From Pseudomonas sp. PB106 (lineage in GTDB: Bacteria > Pseudomonadota > Gammaproteobacteria > Pseudomonadales > Pseudomonadaceae), in contig NZ_RWIM01000079.1 of NCBI RefSeq assembly GCF_009764645.1, positions 1 to 49,103 on the forward strand: a DNA stretch of 49,103 nucleotides, read 5' to 3'. Shown in pieces: positions 8,201 through 17,104 of the stretch. The position numbers were made by a program, and so were the translations under genes. How positions within the stretch are numbered: the stretch's first letter is position 1; every line of letters begins with the position of its first letter. Below the pieces are notes generated by a model. It ran no database searches. It had not been told where the DNA came from and saw only the letters and a list, made by a program, of their open reading frames with translations.

Positions 8201-9505
8201 ATGGATATGCGCAAAGGCAGTCTGGTCGACACCGGGGATTCGGGTTCGTACTCCGACCTCAATCGTCTGAATCAGCTCAAGGTCGGCGACAAGAACAGTG
8301 ATGCGAATATGCGCAAGGTTGCGCAGGAATTCGAGTCGCTGTTCATCGGGGAAATGCTCAAGTCGATGCGCTCGGCCACTGAGACCCTCGGTCAGGACAA
8401 CCCGCTCAACACGCCGGCCGCCAAGCAGTATCAGGAAATGGCTGACCAGCAGATGGCCGTTTCGATGTCCCGCGAGGGCGGTGGTATCGGCCTGGCTGAC
8501 GTGCTGTTGCGCCAGATGCAGAAGAACAAACCGATGGCCCCGGGTGAGGCTGCTGCCGCATCCGCCGCCAAGCAGGAAGAAGCCCGGGCGAAAGCCGCTG
8601 CCGTGGCCACTCCGATTGCCGCCGGCACCACCGCCACCAATGGCCCGTTGTCGCGAGTCAATGGCGAGCGTCCGCTGTGGGCGTCGCGTTCGGATCGTGT
8701 GTCGAACAGCGCCGACGTTTCCCACAGCAATGACATGGCGATGATCAACAAGCGTCGCTTGGCTCTGCCGCCGAAACTGGCTGATCGTCTGCTCGCCGGT
8801 TTGGTGCCGTCGGCCACGACAAACGCGACGCCTGCCGCGAATACCTTGTTGCCGCGCGCCACGACTGCCGTCGCGACTGGCTCTGGTCCGCTGTACAACG
8901 GTGACTGGCTGGCCCGCGCCGAGAACGAAAAAGCGGCCGGCGGACAGATGCAGGTTTACGGCCGAGCCATGGCACAAATTCCGTTGGCGCCGGCGAAGAA
9001 AGCCTTCAGTTCTGCCGACGAATTCGTCAACACCATGCTGCCGATGGCCAAGGAAGCCGCCGACCGTATCGGCGTCGATCCACGGTATCTGGTGGCTCAG
9101 GCAGCACTGGAAACCGGTTGGGGCAAATCGGTCATGCGCGCCCAGGATGGCAGCAGCAGTCACAACCTGTTCGGCATCAAGGCGAGCAGCAACTGGAAGG
9201 GCGATTCGGCCCGGGCGATCACCAGCGAGTTCCGCGATGGGCAGATGGTCAAGGAGACGGCCGAGTTCCGCTCCTACGCCTCGTACAAGGACAGCTTCCA
9301 CGATCTGGTGACTTTGCTGCAGAGCAATAATCGCTATCAAGATGTGCTGAAGTCTGCCGATAACCCAGAACAGTTTGTGCGTGAGTTGCAGAAGGCCGGT
9401 TACGCCACCGACCCGAACTACGCGACAAAGATTTCGCAGATAGCCAAGCAGATGAACAGTTTCCAAAACTACGCTGCGGCGGGTGTATCCACCACGCCTT
9501 TATAA
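8201..9505 (+). CDS. flgJ: Rod assembly protein and peptidoglycan hydrolase FlgJ
   Basis: A bifunctional 434-residue protein. The N-terminal region (about 25-110, VAQEFESLFIGEMLKSMRS) is the rod-cap scaffold. A low-complexity alanine/threonine-rich linker follows. The C-terminal part (about 280-425) is a GH73 glucosaminidase/muramidase domain with the catalytic glutamate in AALETGWGKS (about E304) and the NLFGIKA segment. It opens peptidoglycan for the growing rod. Many bacteria have only the scaffold half, and the dual form is usual in gamma- and betaproteobacteria. It sits between flgI and flgK, 11 bp after flgI. Confidence 0.96.
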   Translation: MDMRKGSLVDTGDSGSYSDLNRLNQLKVGDKNSDANMRKVAQEFESLFIGEMLKSMRSATETLGQDNPLNTPAAKQYQEMADQQMAVSMSREGGGIGLADVLLRQMQKNKPMAPGEAAAASAAKQEEARAKAAAVATPIAAGTTATNGPLSRVNGERPLWASRSDRVSNSADVSHSNDMAMINKRRLALPPKLADRLLAGLVPSATTNATPAANTLLPRATTAVATGSGPLYNGDWLARAENEKAAGGQMQVYGRAMAQIPLAPAKKAFSSADEFVNTMLPMAKEAADRIGVDPRYLVAQAALETGWGKSVMRAQDGSSSHNLFGIKASSNWKGDSARAITSEFRDGQMVKETAEFRSYASYKDSFHDLVTLLQSNNRYQDVLKSADNPEQFVRELQKAGYATDPNYATKISQIAKQMNSFQNYAAAGVSTTPL

Positions 9506-9529
9506 GGCACAAGGTATAAGGTCTGAACC

Positions 9530-11575
9530 ATGAGTTTGCTCAATATCGGGATGTCGGGACTGTCGGCCAGTCAGTCCTCTTTGGCTACGACAGGCAACAA
9601 CATTGCCAACGTCGACACCGCCGGTTATTCGCGTCAGCAAACCGTGCAGGGCACCAAGTCCTCGCAGCAGTTCGGCACCGTCTTCATCGGCACGGGCACC
9701 ACCCTGGCCGACGTGCGTCGGGTCTACAACTCGTACCTGGAAACCCAGTTGCACACCGCGACGTCGCTCGATAGCGAGTCGGCCTCGTTCCTGGCACAAG
9801 CCACGCCGCTGGACTCGATGCTGTCGGACACCAACACCGGCCTGACCGGCGTGCTGCAAAAATTCTTCACCTCGATGCAGGGTGTTTCGACCTCGGCGAC
9901 CGATGACACTTCCCGTCAATCGGTACTGACCGGCGCGCAGGCATTGACCAATCGTTTCAACACCATCGCCAAGCAGCTCAACGACCAGAACACCACCATC
10001 AACGGCAGCCTCGCCGACATGGCGGCTCAGGTGAACAAGCTGGCCACTTCGATCGCCAACCTGAACCAGAAGATCGGCGAGATCTCCACCAGTGGTGGCG
10101 CGCCGAACGATCTGCTCGATTCGCGTAACGAAGCCGTGCGCCAATTGTCCGAGCTGACCGGTGCGCAGGTTGTCGAGCGTGGCACCAGCTTCGACATCTA
10201 CGTCGGCAGCGGCCAGCCGCTGGTGATCGGCAACACCACCAACACCCTGAGCACCGTGCCGATGAAGGATGACCCTTCGCGCATGGGCATTCAGATGGAT
10301 CGCGGTTCGAGCACCATCGACATCACCTCGGTGATCAGCGGTGGCGAAATCGGCGGCCTGCTGACCTATCGCAAGGAAGTCCTCGACCCTTCGCTCAACG
10401 AGCTGGGCCGCGTGGCCTTGGTGGTCGCTGACCAGATCAACAGCCAGCAAGCCCAGGGCATCGACAAGAACGGTGACTTCGGCGCGGCGATTTTCAACAA
10501 CATCAACAGTGCCGCCCTGATCAGTCAGCGCAGCATCGCGGCGGCTGGCAACAGCACCGGTTCGGGCAACCTTGATGTCACTATCAAGGACTCTGGCAAG
10601 CTGACCACCAGCGATTATCAGGTCACCTTCACCAGCGCCACCGACTACACCGTCAAGCGTTCCGACGGCACCGACCTGGGTGCGTTCAGCACCACCACCA
10701 ACCCGCCTCCGGTGATCGACGGCTTCAGCCTCGCCCTCAATGGTGGTGCGTTGAGCGCCGGTGACAGCTTCAAGATCACCCCGACCCGTGGCGCGGCCGC
10801 GAGCATCCAGACGGTCCTCACCGACCCGAAGAAAATCGCTGCGGCAGGTCCATTGACCGGCACGGCCAGCGCTGCCGGCCTGGGGACTTACACTCAGCCG
10901 ACGCTGAGCGACACGATCAATATCTACAGCTCGACGGCCCAGGCTGACATGCAGGCGGCGCTGAAGAATTCGACGCCGGTCAAACTGGTGTTCGGTGCAG
11001 CCAGCGGCGGCAGCCAGTCGTACAACCTGGTCGATGCCAAGGGCGCGACTATCGGCACCGGCACCATCGTGCCCGGCCAGTCGAACACGCTGAACCTGAA
11101 AGTCGGCATCGTCGATGCCAGCGGCAACCCAGTGATGGACACCACCGTCACGCCGAACGTGCAGAAGACCTTCACCGTACAGACCACGGTCGGCGGCACG
11201 CCGAAGTCCGGCGAAACCTTCACCATGAACCTCACCGGCGCGGCGTCTTCGGACAACCGAAACGCGCAAGCATTGGTCGGCCTGCAAACCAAGCAGACCG
11301 TCGACACCGGTTCGGCGAGCAAGGGCATCAGCCTGACCGACGCCTACAACAAACTGGTGACCAACGTCGGCACCAAGACTGCCCAAGGCAAGTCCGACAG
11401 CGCCGCCACGACAGCGATTCTGGATAACGCCAAGGGCGCCCGCGATTCGCTGTCCGGGGTCAACCTCGATGAAGAAACCGGCAACCTGGTCAAATATCAG
11501 CAGTACTACACAGCGTCTTCGCAGATCATCAAAGCTGCGCAGGAAACTTTCGCCACGCTGATCAACAGCCTTTAA
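9530..11575 (+). CDS. flgK: Hook-filament junction protein FlgK (HAP1)
   Basis: A 681-residue junction protein linking the hook to the filament with FlgL. The N-terminus (SLLNIGMSGLSASQSSLATTG, then NNIANVDTAGYSRQ) is the axial-protein signature. The C-terminal EETGNLVKYQQYYTASSQIIKAAQ is the conserved coiled-coil end. The middle third (roughly 330-600) is threonine/serine/glycine-rich and variable, making it longer than the E. coli protein (about 547 residues). Such surface-domain expansion is common in pseudomonads. The ATG follows the flgJ stop by 24 bp, and flgL follows closely. Confidence 0.97.
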   Translation: MSLLNIGMSGLSASQSSLATTGNNIANVDTAGYSRQQTVQGTKSSQQFGTVFIGTGTTLADVRRVYNSYLETQLHTATSLDSESASFLAQATPLDSMLSDTNTGLTGVLQKFFTSMQGVSTSATDDTSRQSVLTGAQALTNRFNTIAKQLNDQNTTINGSLADMAAQVNKLATSIANLNQKIGEISTSGGAPNDLLDSRNEAVRQLSELTGAQVVERGTSFDIYVGSGQPLVIGNTTNTLSTVPMKDDPSRMGIQMDRGSSTIDITSVISGGEIGGLLTYRKEVLDPSLNELGRVALVVADQINSQQAQGIDKNGDFGAAIFNNINSAALISQRSIAAAGNSTGSGNLDVTIKDSGKLTTSDYQVTFTSATDYTVKRSDGTDLGAFSTTTNPPPVIDGFSLALNGGALSAGDSFKITPTRGAAASIQTVLTDPKKIAAAGPLTGTASAAGLGTYTQPTLSDTINIYSSTAQADMQAALKNSTPVKLVFGAASGGSQSYNLVDAKGATIGTGTIVPGQSNTLNLKVGIVDASGNPVMDTTVTPNVQKTFTVQTTVGGTPKSGETFTMNLTGAASSDNRNAQALVGLQTKQTVDTGSASKGISLTDAYNKLVTNVGTKTAQGKSDSAATTAILDNAKGARDSLSGVNLDEETGNLVKYQQYYTASSQIIKAAQETFATLINSL

Positions 11576-11588
11576 GGAGTCGTAATTC

Positions 11589-13157
11589 ATGCGCATTTCC
11601 ACCGCCCAGTATTACGGCACGCAAGCGTCGGACTATCAGCGTAACTTCAACAAGGCCGTTGCCACCGCCAGCGAGGCGAGCAGCCTGCAGCGCATCACCA
11701 ATGCGTCCGATGATCCGCTCGGCGCCGGGCGTTTGCTGCAGTTGGGTCAGCAGGCTGCGATGCTTGACCAGTACACCACCAATATCAGCACCACCAAAAG
11801 TGCGTTGACCGTTCAGGAATCCACGCTGGATGCGATCACCACGGCGTTGTCGCGTGCCAAGGAACTGTCCCTGGCCGCCAACAACGGCACGATCACCGAC
11901 AAGGACCGCCAGGCTTACGCCTCGGAACTGGGCGAGATCCAGAAACAAGTGCTGGGCCTGATGAACTCCAAGGATGCCAACGGCAACTATCTGTTCTCCG
12001 GTTCAAAAACCGACACGGCCCCGTACTCGCAAAACGGCGACGGCACCTACACCTACAATGGTGATCAGACCACCATCAATCTGGGCATTGGCGATGGCCT
12101 GTCGGTCGGCACCAACACCACCGGTTGGGATGCATTCCAGCAGACCATCAACACCGCCCGCACCAACGTTACCCAGACTGCTCCAGCGGTGGATGACGGC
12201 CGTGTCGTGCTGTCCAACGGTACGATTGGCACTGAAGCGACCTACAACGCCAAGTTCACCAGTGGCCAGCCGTATACCGTCAGTTTCGTCAGCAGCACGC
12301 AGATGCAAATCACTGATGCGCTGGGTAATGACGTGACCGCTGAGGCGAGCAAGAACGGTGTGATCAGCAACACCAGTGGCGCCAACCAGAGCTTCAGCTT
12401 CCGTGGCGTCGACATGCAGCTGAACATCAACCTGAAAGCGGGTGACACCAACCCGGACGCAGTCATTGCCGGGCACAGCTTTCAATTGGCAGTGTCACCG
12501 GATACGTTCAACACCTCGCGTAACCCGGGCAATACGTCGACGGCGGTGATCACCGGTTCCAGCATCACCGATCAGGCGGCCTACAACGCGGCATTCCCAC
12601 AGGGCGGGGCGGTCCTCAAATTCACCAGCGCCACTGCGTTTGACCTTTACGCGGCGCCGGTCACCGCAGACAGCAAGCCTGTATCCTCGGGCACTGTGGT
12701 CGGTGGCAATGCGACGGCAGCCGGCGTGACATTCGCCCTGGGCAACACTCCGGCCGCCGGCGATCAATTTTCGATTCAGCCGAACAACCACCAGACCCAG
12801 AACGTGCTCGACACCCTGGGCCAGATGATCAACGCGCTGAACACGCCAATCGATGGCGATCCGGTCGCCAAGCAAAAACTGCAGGGCGCCATGGAAGCCG
12901 GTATCGGCAACATCGATGCTGCGACCAACCAGATTGGCACCGCAGTCACATCGATCGGCGCCCGTGGCCAGTCGCTGGACATGCAAAGCGTTACCAACGA
13001 CAGCCTGAGCACCGCCAACACCACGACGCAAGGCTCGATCCGCGATTCGGATCCGGCCGAAGTCATGACCCGCCTGACCTTGCAGCAAACCATGTTGCAG
13101 GCTGCGCAACTGGCGTTCAGCAAGATCAGCCAGCTGGGTCTGTTCAACAAGATCTGA
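11589..13157 (+). CDS. flgL: Hook-filament junction protein FlgL (HAP3)
   Basis: A 522-residue flagellin-related junction protein. The N-terminus MRISTAQYYGTQASDYQRNF and the segment RITNASDDPLGAGRLLQL are FlgL hallmarks, and the C-terminus (DPAEVMTRLTLQQTMLQAAQ) matches the flagellin D0/D1 end. The central variable part is enlarged compared with E. coli FlgL (317 residues), as in flgK next door. AAGGAGTCG precedes the ATG. It is the last structural gene before the glycosylation island. A pair of tetraloop hairpins follows its stop. Confidence 0.96.
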   Translation: MRISTAQYYGTQASDYQRNFNKAVATASEASSLQRITNASDDPLGAGRLLQLGQQAAMLDQYTTNISTTKSALTVQESTLDAITTALSRAKELSLAANNGTITDKDRQAYASELGEIQKQVLGLMNSKDANGNYLFSGSKTDTAPYSQNGDGTYTYNGDQTTINLGIGDGLSVGTNTTGWDAFQQTINTARTNVTQTAPAVDDGRVVLSNGTIGTEATYNAKFTSGQPYTVSFVSSTQMQITDALGNDVTAEASKNGVISNTSGANQSFSFRGVDMQLNINLKAGDTNPDAVIAGHSFQLAVSPDTFNTSRNPGNTSTAVITGSSITDQAAYNAAFPQGGAVLKFTSATAFDLYAAPVTADSKPVSSGTVVGGNATAAGVTFALGNTPAAGDQFSIQPNNHQTQNVLDTLGQMINALNTPIDGDPVAKQKLQGAMEAGIGNIDAATNQIGTAVTSIGARGQSLDMQSVTNDSLSTANTTTQGSIRDSDPAEVMTRLTLQQTMLQAAQLAFSKISQLGLFNKI

Positions 13158-13164
13158 AGGTGAC

Positions 13165-13200
13165 GGGCGCGCAAGCGCCCGGAGCTTCGGCTCTTGAGTT
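13165..13200 (+). terminator. Tandem tetraloop hairpins after flgL
   Basis: GGGCGC-GCAA-GCGCCC (13165-13180) forms a 6-bp stem with a GNRA loop. It is followed directly by GAGC-TTCG-GCTC (13182-13193), a 4-bp stem with the very stable UUCG loop, then TTGAGTTTTCC. The second hairpin plus the T-rich tail could act as a weak terminator or an mRNA 3'-end stabiliser for the flgF-flgL transcript. The remaining 115-bp gap to the next gene shows no clear promoter. Confidence 0.5.
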
Positions 13201-13272
13201 TTCCAATATCTTTTTTCGCGGTTTCAGAGGGCTCGCAATTCCGGGCGGGTTCCCGCCGCTTGCGAGTCCGCC

Positions 13273-16200
13273 GTGAATTCACTTCCCCTCGTCAGCCTTG
13301 TCATTCCTGCCTTCAACCCGCGCTTCTTCGAGCGGGCATTGCGCAGCGCCGTCAGTCAGGGTTACGGCAATCTTGAAATCATTGTCTGCGATGACAGTCG
13401 TGGTGATGAAATTGAAGCCATTGTCGCAGCGTTGATCGAGCTGAGCGGGGTGGCGGTGCGTTACGTGCGCAACCCGCACACCTTGGGACTGGTCGGCAAT
13501 CTGCAGGCCTGCCTGGATCAGGCTCAGGGCGAATTCATCAAGTTTTTGTGCGATGACGATCAGCTGTTTACCAGCTGCATCGAGCATCAGGCCAAAGTGC
13601 TCGCTGAACGTGACGAGGTCAACCTGGTGCTGGCCCAGCGTTTGTTCTGGGATGCTGACGACATGGTGCTGCCTTCACGGCTGGAAAACACGCCACTGTC
13701 TCCGATCAGTGGCCTGTTCAAGGGTGAGGATCTGCTGGCGCTCTTCGAGACGTTCCCGTCGAACCTCCTCGGTGGTTTCAGTAATGCCCTGTTCCGTCGC
13801 GCTGACGTTGTCGAGTTACTGCCGGCGCTGACTCAGCCGGAGCATCGTTTTGTCGCGAGCCTCGATTTCGCCTTGTTCGTGTGTTTGCTACGACGCGGCA
13901 ACGCGGTGATCTCCAATCATGTGTTAAGTGTTGAACGTCTGTATCCGGATCGCCTGAGTGGCCAGCAAGTCATGAAGGATGCTTTGGTCGTCGAGCGGCA
14001 ATGGCTGCTGCAAATGCTCAAGGCGCGCAGCGGAGAGTCGGCGCCAGCGAAAGGGTGGGCGCGTTATGTGCCATTGCCCAATGCGGATGAGTCCCCCCGG
14101 GTCTGGATAGAGCTGCCGCTGAGCCGAACGCTCGGTACCAAACAGAGCGCCCAGATCTGGCAAGTGGGTGCTGACAGCCAGAGCTTCTCCGAACTCTATG
14201 CGCAATGGCTGGCGTGCCGCAGGCTCAGCGACGTCCAGAGCAGATTGCTGCCGGACACTCTGGCAGGCTGGTCGTACACGCCGCGAATCGTGCCCATCGT
14301 GCTGGATGAGCAGGGCAGTCCTGCGGCGCTGGAGCGCACGCTGGAAAGTCTTGCCGCACAGGTCTATCCACCTGAGTTGACGCTGGTGTTGTCCAGCGAT
14401 TGCACTGAGCCGGTATTGAATGGGCGTGTGTTCCATTTGCCGTTGCAGGACGATTATCTGCAACAGATCAACCAGCTGCTGCCGCAACTGGATGGCGCTG
14501 ACTGGTTTTATCTGCTGCGCGCGGGTGATCGTCTGGTGCCTCCGGCCCTGCTGATGTTGGCCGAACGCATCGCCTTCAACAGCGCCTTGCATTGTCTGTA
14601 CAGCGATGAAGGCAGCTTGCGTGCGGGGGAGTCGGTGGAGCCGGCATTCAAGCCCGACTTCAACCTGGATCTGATGCGCTCCTACCCTTATGTCGGTCGC
14701 GCGCTGGCGTTCCGGCGCGAGACTTTTCTGACACTCGGCGGCTTCGATTCGACCTTCACTGAGCTCGCGCCTCACGACATGCTCTGGCGAATGGTTGAAG
14801 AGCAGGGCACTCAGGTGGTTGGGCATCTGGCCGAGATTGCCATCGAGTCGTCCTTCGACCTGGCGCAGTGGTTGTCGCTGCCCGCCGTGACGGAACACAA
14901 CGCGCGCTTGCTGTCGGCGCATCTGGATCGTATGGGGATCGCCCACGGTCTGCGACGCGGCAGCGTCGAGTTGCTCAATCGAGTCGATTACCGGCATGCC
15001 CATCGGCCGTTGGTCTCCATCATCATTTCCACGCGCGACCAGATTGCGGCGTTGCAACGCTGCGTCGAAAGCCTGCTGGAAAAAACCGCGTACAGCGAGT
15101 ACGAGCTGTTGCTGGTCGACAACGGCAGCGAGACCGCCGAGGCCCGTGCCTGGCTGGACGGTATGGCGCAATTGGGCAGTGAACGCGTACGCGTGCTGTC
15201 CTACCCGCAACAGGGTAACCTCGCCGCACTGCGCAACTTTGCCGTAGGTCAGGCGAGGGGCGAATACGTTTTGCTGCTCAACCCCTACACCGTGATCACT
15301 CAGGGTGACTGGCTCGACGAGTTGCTCAATCACGCCCAGCGTCCGGAAGTCGGCATTGTCGGTGCCAAGCTCTTCAATCCTGATGGCTATGTGTTGCATG
15401 CGGGGCTGGTGCTGGGTTTGCAGGGGCCGGCCGGCCTGCCGTTCTATGGTCAGGCCATGCAGTCGTCCGGCTACATGTTCCGCTTACAGGTGGTTCAGGA
15501 TCTGAGCGCCGTCGGCGCCGATTGCCTGATGGTGCGCAAGTCGGTGTTCGATGCGGTTGACGGCCTGGATGAGCAGAGTCTGCCGCGTATGTTGCATGAA
15601 GTGGACCTGGCGCTACGCGTAGCCCAGCAGGGTTATCTCGTGGTGTGGACTCCCTATGCGGTGCTGGCGCTGGGCGCGCAGCCAGTCGAGGAGGTCATCA
15701 ACGAAGAAGGGGTCTCGCATAATCAGCAGGAAGAAACGTTCTTCAAGCGCTGGCTGCCGGTCATTGCCCGCGACCCTGCCTACAATCACAATCTTTCGCT
15801 GCAAAAGCACACCGGTTCGAGCTTCACGCTCGAGCCAGGGCTGCGCACCGGCTGGAGTCCTTTCAGCAATAGCACCATGCCGAAGATTCTCGGGTTGCCG
15901 CTCAACGCCTCCGCGATCGGTCACTATCGTGTCACGCAACCGCTGATCGAGCTCGAAGCGGCAGGGCGGGTGCAGGGGCAGATCCGCTACAGCGTGAACC
16001 TGCCACCGATTGTTGAAATCGAGCGTCTGTCACCTGATGTAATCGTTCTGCAAGGGCGTTACACCGTGTCGTCGGTCAACGAAATGCCGGTGCTGTGCAG
16101 CTACTTCAATGCCCGCAGCATCTATGAGCTTGACGACTACGTCATTGATGTTCCCCATCGCAATGCGCATATCCGCAACATGCCGGACAAGTATGAAATG

Positions 16201-16875
16201 GAGCGTATTGTTCGCCGTGCGATCGGCATGTGCGACCGCGTCGTGGTCTCGACTCAGCCATTGGCCAACGCCTTGTCGGACATGCATCACGACATCCGTG
16301 TCGTGCCGAACATGTTGGCGAAGGAGTTCTGGAGCAACCTGCGCGGCCAGCGCCGGACCTCGAAAAAGCCGCGAGTCGGTTGGGGCGGCGGCACCAGTCA
16401 CCATGGTGACCTGGCGGTGATCGCTGATGTCGTGCGCGAGCTGGCGGATGAAGTCGACTGGGTATTTTTTGGCATGTGCCCGGACGACCTGCGCCCTTAC
16501 ATGCATGAGTTCCACGGCGTCATCGCCCTCGACGCGTACCCGGCAAAACTGGCCAGCCTCAATCTTGATCTGGCTCTGGCGCCGCTGGAATTCCACATTT
16601 TCAACGACTGCAAAAGCAACCTGCGTCTGCTTGAGTACGGTGCCTGCGGTTTCCCGGTAATCTGCACCGACACTGAGGCCTATCGCGGCTACCTGCCGTG
16701 TACGCGGGTCAAGACCAACTCCACGGAAGAATGGCTGCAGGCAATTCGCATGCACCTGGCCGATCCGGACGCCAGCTATCGCATGGGCGACGAGTTGCGT
16801 GAGGTCGTGCTGCGCGACTACATCTTGCGCGGCGATAACCTGCGTTACTGGGAACATGGCTGGCTGGCGGATTGA
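13273..16875 (+). CDS. Multidomain glycosyltransferase of the flagellin glycosylation island (Fgt1-like)
   Basis: A 1200-residue cytoplasmic protein with four glycosyltransferase-like units. Residues 1-250 are a GT2 domain (PLVSLVIPAFN, acidic motif DDD at 94-96). About 337-560 is a degenerate GT2 unit (YSDE, FKPDFNLDL, GGFD). About 579-845 is another GT2 unit (PLVSIIISTRD). About 861-1200 is a GT4-like B-fold domain (VVVSTQPLANAL, VGWGGGTSHHGDL, LRLLEYGACGFPVI). In the third unit the usual NNDT metal-binding motif reads NPYT at 670-673, so that unit may be inactive. The position immediately after flgL corresponds to the fgt genes of P. syringae, which glycosylate flagellin. GTG start. No membrane segments or signal peptide. 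The sugar specificity is unknown. Confidence 0.85.
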   Translation: MNSLPLVSLVIPAFNPRFFERALRSAVSQGYGNLEIIVCDDSRGDEIEAIVAALIELSGVAVRYVRNPHTLGLVGNLQACLDQAQGEFIKFLCDDDQLFTSCIEHQAKVLAERDEVNLVLAQRLFWDADDMVLPSRLENTPLSPISGLFKGEDLLALFETFPSNLLGGFSNALFRRADVVELLPALTQPEHRFVASLDFALFVCLLRRGNAVISNHVLSVERLYPDRLSGQQVMKDALVVERQWLLQMLKARSGESAPAKGWARYVPLPNADESPRVWIELPLSRTLGTKQSAQIWQVGADSQSFSELYAQWLACRRLSDVQSRLLPDTLAGWSYTPRIVPIVLDEQGSPAALERTLESLAAQVYPPELTLVLSSDCTEPVLNGRVFHLPLQDDYLQQINQLLPQLDGADWFYLLRAGDRLVPPALLMLAERIAFNSALHCLYSDEGSLRAGESVEPAFKPDFNLDLMRSYPYVGRALAFRRETFLTLGGFDSTFTELAPHDMLWRMVEEQGTQVVGHLAEIAIESSFDLAQWLSLPAVTEHNARLLSAHLDRMGIAHGLRRGSVELLNRVDYRHAHRPLVSIIISTRDQIAALQRCVESLLEKTAYSEYELLLVDNGSETAEARAWLDGMAQLGSERVRVLSYPQQGNLAALRNFAVGQARGEYVLLLNPYTVITQGDWLDELLNHAQRPEVGIVGAKLFNPDGYVLHAGLVLGLQGPAGLPFYGQAMQSSGYMFRLQVVQDLSAVGADCLMVRKSVFDAVDGLDEQSLPRMLHEVDLALRVAQQGYLVVWTPYAVLALGAQPVEEVINEEGVSHNQQEETFFKRWLPVIARDPAYNHNLSLQKHTGSSFTLEPGLRTGWSPFSNSTMPKILGLPLNASAIGHYRVTQPLIELEAAGRVQGQIRYSVNLPPIVEIERLSPDVIVLQGRYTVSSVNEMPVLCSYFNARSIYELDDYVIDVPHRNAHIRNMPDKYEMERIVRRAIGMCDRVVVSTQPLANALSDMHHDIRVVPNMLAKEFWSNLRGQRRTSKKPRVGWGGGTSHHGDLAVIADVVRELADEVDWVFFGMCPDDLRPYMHEFHGVIALDAYPAKLASLNLDLALAPLEFHIFNDCKSNLRLLEYGACGFPVICTDTEAYRGYLPCTRVKTNSTEEWLQAIRMHLADPDASYRMGDELREVVLRDYILRGDNLRYWEHGWLAD

Positions 16876-16895
16876 TCGATCAGCTCCGGCTACCT

Positions 16896-16933
16896 AAAAA
16901 ACAGGCGACTTATGCAGTCACCTGTTTTTTTTT
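16896..16933. terminator. Rho-independent terminator after the large glycosyltransferase
   Basis: A15-bp stem with one mismatch (A-run plus ACAGGCGACT at 16896-16910, pairing with AGTCACCTGT plus a T-run at 16916-16930) encloses a 5-nt loop and ends in nine Ts. The A-run on the other side makes it potentially bidirectional. It separates the glycosyltransferase from the RTX gene. The following 90 bp are markedly AT-rich compared with the surroundings. Confidence 0.85.
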
Positions 16934-16984
16934 GCGTCGTGTATTCGTCTTTGTATCAACCCCAATACATTTTTTTGCAGCGGC

Positions 16985-17012
16985 TCAAGTTGCGATCCTT
17001 TCCTGTCGATAT
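16985..17012 (+). promoter_or_regulatory. Possible sigma28 (FliA) promoter before the RTX gene
   Basis: TCAA-N16-GTCGATAT resembles the FliA promoter (TCAA/TAAA-N15-GCCGATAA), with 6 of 8 bases in the -10 region and a spacer one base long. It lies about 90 bp upstream of the first usable start codon of the RTX gene, after a terminator. The match is weaker than those before fliC and fliS and could be chance. Confidence 0.3.
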
Positions 17013-17104
17013 CAACACATTCGTAGTTTTTTATCGTTCGCCGCGATAACGTCATCACTAGCGGTTCGGGCCTCGACGACATCTTCTACGGTGGCGCCGC
17101 CGCT

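Noticed and set aside
9500..11602. 700-codon open frame on the minus strand
   Set aside because: It mirrors flgK almost exactly and has no recognisable domain. It is an antisense shadow.
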